Source: Trichomonas vaginalis G3 (taxonomy: Eukaryota > Parabasalia > Trichomonadida > Trichomonadidae). Taken from it: a stretch of DNA of 64,000 bases. The notes beneath the pieces were generated by a model that was not told the origin of the DNA, did no database searches, and saw nothing but the letters and a program-made list of their open reading frames with translations. Within the stretch, counting starts at the first letter, position 1; every line of letters starts with the position of its first letter. The translations under genes were made by a program, and so were the position numbers. The DNA lies in contig NC_067203.1 in assembly GCF_026262505.1 (NCBI RefSeq), positions 11,470,001-11,534,000 of the forward strand. The letters run 5' to 3'. Below, in pieces: positions 58,085-64,000 of this stretch.

Positions 58085-61000
58085 TTATTTAGGCGGTCTT
58101 GTAGGTGGTCTCCTGCCTTTTCTTACTGGTTTCCTTACTTGTGAAGCATTACTAGGTTTTTCTTCCTTCTCTTCTTTAACTTCGCTTTGTTGTGGTTCAG
58201 GAGTTTCTTCCTTTGGTTCTTCCCTTCGCTTCGGAAGTCTCTGACCCGGTAAGACCGGGCGGCCGCCGAACGGAATGTTTGCTGCTTGTATTGCTGCAAG
58301 AGCTGCGATTTTACCTTTAGCTGCTGGTTTCTTTGCAGTTGCAGCTTTCTTTTGCTCCTCTTCTTTCTTCTTCATCTCTTCTTCCTGTTTGCGCTTTTCT
58401 TCTTCTTGTTTCTTCTTTCTTTCCTCTTCTTCCTTCTTCTTGAGCTCTTCTTCTTGTTTCTTCTTTCTTTCCTCTTCTTCCTTCTTCTTGAGCTCTTCTT
58501 CTTGTTTCTTCTTTCTTTCCTCTTCTTCCTTCTTCTTGAGCTCTTCCTCTTCTTTTCTCTTTCTCTCTTCTTCCTCTTTCTTCTTTCTTTCTTCTTCTTC
58601 CTTCTTCTTGAGCTCTTCTTCTTGTTTCTTCTTGAGCTCTTCCTCTTCTTTTCTCTTTCTCTCTTCTTCCTCTTTCTTCTTTCTTTCCTCTTCTTCCTTC
58701 TTCTTGAGCTCTTCTTCTTGTTTCTTCTTTAATTCTTCTTCTTGTTTCTTCTTGAGCTCTTCCTCTTCTTTTCTCTTTCTCTCTTCTTCCTCTTTCTTCT
58801 TTCTTTCCTCTTCCTGTTTACGCTTAAGCTCTTCTTCTTCCTTTCTCTTTCTTTCTTCTTCTTCCTGCTTGCGCTTTTCCTCTTCTTGTTTCTTGAGCTC
58901 TTCTTCTTTGCGTTTTCTTTCTTCTTCCTCTTGTTTCTTCTTTAATTCTTCTTCCTCTTTCTTCTTTCTTTCCTCTTCTTCTTGTCTGCGCTTTTCTTCT
59001 TCTTCCTTCTTCTTTCTCTCTTCTTCCTCTTTCTTCTTTCTTTCCTCTTCTTCCTGTTTACGTTTGAGTTCCTCTTCTTCTTGTTTGCGCTTTTCTTCTT
59101 CTTCTTTTCTCTTTAACTCCTCTTCCTCTTTCTTCTTCAATTCTTCTTCCTGTTTACGCTTGAGCTCTTCTTCTTCCTTTCTCTTTCTTTCCTCTTCTTC
59201 CTTCTTCCTGAGTTCTTCTTGTTTCTTCTTTTCTTCTTCCTCTTTTCTGATTCTTTCCTCTTCTTGTTTCTTTTTGAGTTCTTCCTCTTCTTTACGTTTT
59301 CTCTCTTCTTCTTCTTGTTTCTTCTTTAATTCTTCTTCTTCCTTCTTCCTTCTTTCCTCTTCCTGTCTCTTCTTTTCTTCCTCTTCTTGTTTGCGCTTAA
59401 GCTCCTCTTCCTCTTTTCTCTTCTTTTCCTCTTCTTCCTTCTTCTTTCTTTCCTCTTCCTCTTTACGTTTGAGTTCTTCCTCTTGTTTGCGCTTTAATTC
59501 TTCTTCTTCCTTCTTCCTTAACTCTTCTTCTTGTTTCTTCTTTAGTTCTTCTTCTTCCTTTCTCTTTCTTTCTTCTTCCTGTTTGCGTTTTTCTTCTTCT
59601 TGTTTCCTCTTTTCTTCTTCTTGTTTCTTCTTGTCACTGTCGCTTGATTTCTCTTTCTTCTTTCCGAAAATGATGTCGTCTTCGTCTTCGAAAAGTCCCT
59701 TCTTCTGCGAAGGAGCCTTTTCTTCAGATTTCTTGGCAGGAAGAACGTCATCATCATCAAAGAGGTTCTTTACTTGAGAAACTGGCTTCTTTTCTTCTTT
59801 CTTCTTCGAAACTAAGAAGTCATCTTCGTCATCAAACAGATTCTTCTTCTTTTGGGCTGGTTTCTCTTCATCCTTCTTCTTTTCTGGTTTCTTTGTAAGA
59901 GTTAAGTCATCATCAAACAAATTCTTTTTCTTCTTTTCGACAATCTTTGGTTCTTCATCGAATAAATTGCTCTTTGGAGCTGTCTTCATCTTAGAATCCT
60001 CTTCAAACAGATTAGAATTGGTATCGTTCTTCTTCTTCGCTTCTTCGAACAAATCGTTTTTGATTTTCGGTTTCTTCGGCTCATCACTGAACAAATCGTT
60101 TGGATTTGGTTTAACCTTCTTCGGTTCTTCACTGAATAAGTCGTTCTTCTTCGATTCTGTCTGTTTTGGAGTATCATCGAATAAATCTGATTTAATTGCT
60201 TCAGGTTTCTTTGGTTCTTCACCAAACAAATCATTCTTCTTCGATTCGGTTGGTTTTGGCTTACTATCGAACAAATCTGATTTAATTGCGTCAGATTTCT
60301 TTGGTTCTTCGCCAAATAAGTCAGTCTTTGGTGTTTCAGGCTTCTTTTGTTCTTCTTCGAACAATTGGTTCTTCTTTTCTGGTTCTGGTTTGGCTTCTTC
60401 GACTTTCTTTGGTTCTGGAGCCTTTTCTTCTTCTGTTTGTGCTTGGTTAAGGATATCATCTTCTGGCTTGACTTCTTCATGTGGTTTTTCTGGTATTCCA
60501 GCGAAGATATCTTCATCCATAGCAAAAGCATTAATCTTCTTAGGCTTTCCATCAGTTTTAGCCTTCTTCTGTGGTTTAGGAGCTTCTTCCTCGTCGTTGA
60601 AGAGATTTTGCTTTACAGGTGCCGCATCTTTATTCTCAGTCGGATTATCGCCGAAAATTCCTAGTTTCGGATCGCTTTTAACTTCATCTACGTTATCAAA
60701 GAGATCGTTTTGAATCTTTGGCTTTGCTGGCGAGCTGAATAATTTATCTTCTAATAATTTCTGCTGAATTTCATTTTCTTTCTTGATTCTCTTCTCTTCT
60801 TCCTCTCTGTATATTCTTTCTTGCTCTTCTTTCTTCTTTCTTTCTGCTTCACTTTTCTCCCTCTCAATTTTTTCTCTTTCAATTTTTTCCTTCTCAATTT
60901 TTTCTCTTTCAATTCTTTCCTTCTCAATTCTGTCATTTTCTTTTCTCTTTTGCTCATCGAGCTTTCTCTGCTTTTCTTGTTCTTCTTTGAGTTTCAATTG

Positions 61001-62821
61001 CTCTTCTTGCTCAATTCTCTCTTTTTCTTTTCTTTCTTCTTCTAATTTCTTCTGTTTTTCTTGTTCGAGCTTTCTCTGCTCATCTTGCTTCTTCTTTTGT
61101 TCTTCTGCGAACTTCTTTGTCTTCTCTTGTTGCTCTGCTTCGATCTTTTTCTGTCTTTCCATATTCTTTTGAACTTCTTCTTCGAAAACGCTTCCTTTTC
61201 CTTTCTTTTTAGTTGGTCCAAACAAATCTATCTGTTGTGGAACAACTTTGAGTTTGTCAAGTGATGGTTTTTCGAAAATATTTTCATCGAATAAGGAAAC
61301 TTTTGGTTTCTCTTGATTCTGAGTATCTCCACTGGCAGAAGGAAGAGTAAACGCGCTCTTGTTCGACTTCTTATTTGTTTTCTCGCCTGAATTGAACAAG
61401 TCATCAGATTTATCTTGGTTTTGTGCTGTTTTAGCAGCAGAATCTTGTTCACTGTCGATATCAACCAATTTATCTTTCGGTTGTTCGGCATTTGAAACTC
61501 TCTTTGTTTTATTCTTTTTAATTGGAGTAATTCCTGTATAATTAAGGCCGAATTCTCCATCATCCTGAGTTGGTTGAAGTTTTCCTGCACGTAAAAGATA
61601 CATATCTCTTTCAGTTGTGTTTCTAGCAAATAATAATTCAGCTTTTTCTTTGGAAATCTTTTCTTCGTCTTCTTTGAACTCAATAGTTGTTGATGTTGAT
61701 GTCGTAGATGGTCCCAAATCTAAATCCAAGTCAATATCTTTACGTCCAAATTTCTTTGATTTTGTTTCTTTTTGTTGAACTGGTTTCTGCTTTGGAGCAC
61801 TTGCTGCAAATAAATCTACAGCCTTTGGAGCAGGAATTGGTTCTTCATCGTCAAACAATTGCTTATTTTGCTTTGTTGTGTCTAATCCTTGCTGTGGAGC
61901 GACATCATCGTCATCATCACCAAATAATGCTTTGTTGGCAAGTATTGGATTTGGCTTTGGTGGTTGAACTTCTTGTTTTGGAGGTTCATCGAATAATTTA
62001 TCATTTTTAGGTTGAGATTTTTCAACTTTTTCGACCTTTTCTGGTTGAGAAAGTATTGGATCTTCATCTTCGTTGAAAAGAGCTTTCTTTTCGGATGAAG
62101 TAGTTTGCTTTGGTAAATCTTGTTCAACTTTTGGTTTTTCTTCAATTATCTGGGGTTGAGATTGCGATTTTTGTGATGACTTTGGTTTTGTATCACCAAA
62201 AATATCAATAACCTGTGGTTTATTGGCTTGTTCTTTATCTGACAATCCAAACAAATCATCCTTTCCGAATAATCCATCGTCTTTGGATTTATTTGTATCA
62301 CGCTTTGGCTTTTTAGCTGATTTATCCTTTGATATCTTTTGAGTAGGAGTGGATTCATCAAATAATGACGATGCCTTCGAAGATATTGGCTGATTCTGAG
62401 CAAAAACATCTGTATTTTGTTTAGGTGATTGTTCTTCCGTTGTTTTTACTGGATTTTCGGCAGATGCTGATTGTTTTTTCTTTGATTTCGCAGAATTATC
62501 ATCTCCAAAAAGATCAACAACTTTTGCAGATGGTTGCATTCCAGTATCACCGAATAAATACATTTTATTAGCTGGTGCTTTTTGTTTCGATTTTGATTTT
62601 GGAGTTTCATCATCGAAAAGATTAACAGATTGTGCTGGTTTCTTTTTTCCTGCTGTTTGGCTCTTATTATTTGAATTACTAGTGTTATCATTCTTTTCGC
62701 CAGCTAATGAATTTGATTCGGATGTTGCATTTTGCTTTTTTTTCTTTTGGATGTCAGTGAAAAGATCATCGCCACCAAATAAGTCTTCTCTTATCTTCTT
62801 TTGTGGCTGAGACCCATCCAT
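58085..62821 (-). CDS. Giant LF-motif adaptor-like protein with ER/K single-alpha-helix
   Basis: The 1578-residue protein opens MDGSQPQKKIREDLFGGDDL. Residues 1-400 contain more than fifteen acidic LF motifs such as DLFGG, LFDDE and LFGDD. A charged helical part follows (about 540-690), then more LF motifs (LFEEEQKKPE, NLFDDEDDFL) to about 1060. From about 1065 to 1490 runs an extremely long E/K/R repeat (KKKEEEERKKKEEEE), typical of single alpha-helices. The tail holds PFGGRPVLPGQRLPKRR. The LF motifs, in which Leu-Phe is followed by acidic residues, recall FAM21/WASHC2 proteins, which tie the WASH complex to retromer; this assignment is tentative. Its ArfGAP neighbour also uses Phe-based motifs. 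Confidence 0.75.
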   Translation of the reverse strand: MDGSQPQKKIREDLFGGDDLFTDIQKKKKQNATSESNSLAGEKNDNTSNSNNKSQTAGKKKPAQSVNLFDDETPKSKSKQKAPANKMYLFGDTGMQPSAKVVDLFGDDNSAKSKKKQSASAENPVKTTEEQSPKQNTDVFAQNQPISSKASSLFDESTPTQKISKDKSAKKPKRDTNKSKDDGLFGKDDLFGLSDKEQANKPQVIDIFGDTKPKSSQKSQSQPQIIEEKPKVEQDLPKQTTSSEKKALFNEDEDPILSQPEKVEKVEKSQPKNDKLFDEPPKQEVQPPKPNPILANKALFGDDDDDVAPQQGLDTTKQNKQLFDDEEPIPAPKAVDLFAASAPKQKPVQQKETKSKKFGRKDIDLDLDLGPSTTSTSTTIEFKEDEEKISKEKAELLFARNTTERDMYLLRAGKLQPTQDDGEFGLNYTGITPIKKNKTKRVSNAEQPKDKLVDIDSEQDSAAKTAQNQDKSDDLFNSGEKTNKKSNKSAFTLPSASGDTQNQEKPKVSLFDENIFEKPSLDKLKVVPQQIDLFGPTKKKGKGSVFEEEVQKNMERQKKIEAEQQEKTKKFAEEQKKKQDEQRKLEQEKQKKLEEERKEKERIEQEEQLKLKEEQEKQRKLDEQKRKENDRIEKERIEREKIEKEKIEREKIEREKSEAERKKKEEQERIYREEEEKRIKKENEIQQKLLEDKLFSSPAKPKIQNDLFDNVDEVKSDPKLGIFGDNPTENKDAAPVKQNLFNDEEEAPKPQKKAKTDGKPKKINAFAMDEDIFAGIPEKPHEEVKPEDDILNQAQTEEEKAPEPKKVEEAKPEPEKKNQLFEEEQKKPETPKTDLFGEEPKKSDAIKSDLFDSKPKPTESKKNDLFGEEPKKPEAIKSDLFDDTPKQTESKKNDLFSEEPKKVKPNPNDLFSDEPKKPKIKNDLFEEAKKKNDTNSNLFEEDSKMKTAPKSNLFDEEPKIVEKKKKNLFDDDLTLTKKPEKKKDEEKPAQKKKNLFDDEDDFLVSKKKEEKKPVSQVKNLFDDDDVLPAKKSEEKAPSQKKGLFEDEDDIIFGKKKEKSSDSDKKKQEEEKRKQEEEKRKQEEERKRKEEEELKKKQEEELRKKEEEELKRKQEEELKRKEEEERKKKEEEEKKRKEEEELKRKQEEEEKKRQEEERRKKEEEELKKKQEEEERKRKEEEELKKKQEEERIRKEEEEKKKQEELRKKEEEERKRKEEEELKRKQEEELKKKEEEELKRKEEEEKRKQEEEELKRKQEEEERKKKEEEERKKKEEEEKRRQEEEERKKKEEEELKKKQEEEERKRKEEELKKQEEEKRKQEEEERKRKEEEELKRKQEEERKKKEEEERKRKEEEELKKKQEEELKKKQEEELKKKEEEERKKKEEEERKRKEEEELKKKQEEELKKKEEEERKKKEEEERKRKEEEELKKKEEEERKKKQEEELKKKEEEERKKKQEEELKKKEEEERKKKQEEEKRKQEEEMKKKEEEQKKAATAKKPAAKGKIAALAAIQAANIPFGGRPVLPGQRLPKRREEPKEETPEPQQSEVKEEKEEKPSNASQVRKPVRKGRRPPTRPPK

Positions 62822-63654
62822 TTTTCACAAAATTAATCTCGGAAAACGATAAAAACGACACTTTTTAGTCAAATCTTCGATCAGGAATTTTGTCATTATT
62901 TCAAGCTCGGAAAGAGATGATACATCGTAAGCACACGATGACGTCATAAAAATGAACTAGCGTTGAACAGTATGAGCCGGTTATTCGTGCATTTGCTTAT
63001 TTCCTTCTTTTCTTAGATTTCAGATTCATTACTCTTCACATTTTCTAATTTCATGAGATAGATATGCTATATTCGTTGTGTATGTTAAAATTTGTTTGAT
63101 AAGCATCAATTCCTTCGAGTTGTTAAAAGGGCATATTTATTTCGATTTTAAATTAACCATATGAATGAAGGTGATTGTAACTGATATGAACTATTTGATA
63201 TGATTTCACATTCATATTGACACAAAAGATTTTTGCAAGATATTTTTGTAAAAATATTAAACAGATCAAATTAGGTATTGAAAGATTAACTGTATGTATC
63301 TAATGAAAATAAATAATGTATATCTTTCTATCTTACATGGATAAAAATTCTAATCAGTGGGTTTATCATGTATAATATCCATTGAGTATGATTGCGATTC
63401 AATGGAACTAGTTAAGAAAATCTAATGCTCATAAAGAGTTTTGTTATTATATCATCCAATTTCAAAATTTAGATATTAATATACTCATATACTAAGATAG
63501 TTTATTTCAGAGCTCTGTTTGTCCATTGCATATTAAATTGCTAGTTCATTACGCGATAGTTCTGATGCAATTTCCTCAAAGATTTGATAATTATCTTTTT
63601 TTTGTCACGTAAAGTGTCAATTGTTTGCTCAAGTGTATCGTACAGACTCTAATA
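62822..63654. other. Intergenic region between giant protein and RPB6
   Basis: AT-rich, divergent promoters; no other gene seen. Confidence 0.6.
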
Positions 63655-63939
63655 ATGGAGCCCACAAAACAGGCTGGATTATATAAGCCAGTTAATACAA
63701 CAGAATATCTTACAAAATACGAAAAAGCTCGTGTCCTTGGTATCAGGGCTATGCAAATTGCAAACGGAGCTCCTGTCCAAATTGATATTGGCTCAGAAGT
63801 CGATCCATTGAACATTGCTGAAGAAGAACTCAAGCAAAAGAAGACACCTCTTATCATTCGCCGTACACTTCCAGATGGTACTTATGAAGATGTTGCTGTT
63901 AACGAATTAATTGTCATTAACGAGAACCTTGTTTTATAA
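63655..63939 (+). CDS. RPB6: RNA polymerase subunit RPB6 (ABC23, omega homologue)
   Basis: The 94-residue protein contains the conserved RPB6 core: [19 protein letters not shown], then [18 protein letters not shown] and [20 protein letters not shown]6 is shared by RNA polymerases I, II and III and helps assemble the clamp. The start at 63655 ([18 protein letters not shown]) is preferred over an upstream in-frame start because it gives the usual short length; the long acidic N-terminal tail of yeast and human RPB6 is missing, as in archaeal RpoK. Confidence 0.93.
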   Translation: MEPTKQAGLYKPVNTTEYLTKYEKARVLGIRAMQIANGAPVQIDIGSEVDPLNIAEEELKQKKTPLIIRRTLPDGTYEDVAVNELIVINENLVL

Positions 63940-64000
63940 ATATACTATTCTAAAGGCTATAGAAATACAACACCTACCTTTTTTATTCTTTTTTCTTTAC

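Noticed and set aside
58275-59777. 500-residue open frame on the plus strand, rich in Ser/Phe/Leu
   Set aside because: It is the antisense of the E/K/R helix repeat of the giant protein; GAA/AAG-rich repeats leave the opposite strand open without selection.

Overview
This is a eukaryotic, AT-rich window that looks like a parabasalid, most likely Trichomonas vaginalis or a close relative. The host genes are intronless and closely spaced. They include RNA polymerase subunit RPB6, an ArfGAP, a PX protein, a RhoGAP, a CBM20-CBM20-GH77 glucanotransferase and a large ankyrin-repeat protein. At least two have Trichomonas-type initiator (TCAYW) sequences upstream. Two neighbouring Maverick/Polinton elements fill roughly the first 40 kb, as expected for a genome rich in these elements. 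The species call is an inference; no database was searched.

Layout. (1) Positions 1-18731 hold Maverick A, a broken element whose left end lies outside the window. Its first 12 kb is a large imperfect inverted duplication. It carries 25-bp satellite arrays, 19 dispersed GATC-centred palindromes, GACGAAGTG hairpins and KilA-N type genes. Its last 6 kb carries candidate capsid genes, an integrase, a phage-like tail-fibre gene and a Dam-type adenine methyltransferase. (2) Positions 18732-20130 are host sequence with a RhoGAP gene. (3) Positions 20131-40215 hold Maverick B, complete from end to end, with long terminal inverted repeats and a 6-bp target duplication CCCATT. It sits inside the RhoGAP gene. 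It carries capsid, packaging ATPase, tail-fibre, KilA-N, primase-helicase, integrase and protein-primed DNA polymerase genes. The polymerase and primase-helicase frames look whole; capsid, ATPase, fibre and integrase genes are broken, with roughly ten or more breaks in all. (4) Positions 40216-64000 are host: a hydrolase pseudogene, the glucanotransferase, an ankyrin protein, a PX protein, a 1.05-kb non-autonomous DNA transposon, a PAP2-like membrane protein, an ArfGAP, an acidic possibly MLF-like protein, a possible VPS9 protein, a 1578-residue adaptor-like coiled-coil protein and RPB6.

How the parts fit. In the elements, polymerase, primase-helicase and integrase are the replication and insertion set. 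The capsid, amphipathic small proteins and ATPase are a virion set. The fibre genes with a phage tail-collar domain suggest a receptor-binding module. Genes in both elements share short promoter-like sequences directly before the ATG. In the host part, RhoGAP, ArfGAP, PX, possible VPS9, PAP2-like and LF-motif proteins all point to membrane traffic and signalling, but they are single genes rather than an operon.

The observation I would follow first is that all 19 copies of the palindromic module in Maverick A keep a central GATC while both arms change together, and the same element carries a Dam-family methyltransferase gene.
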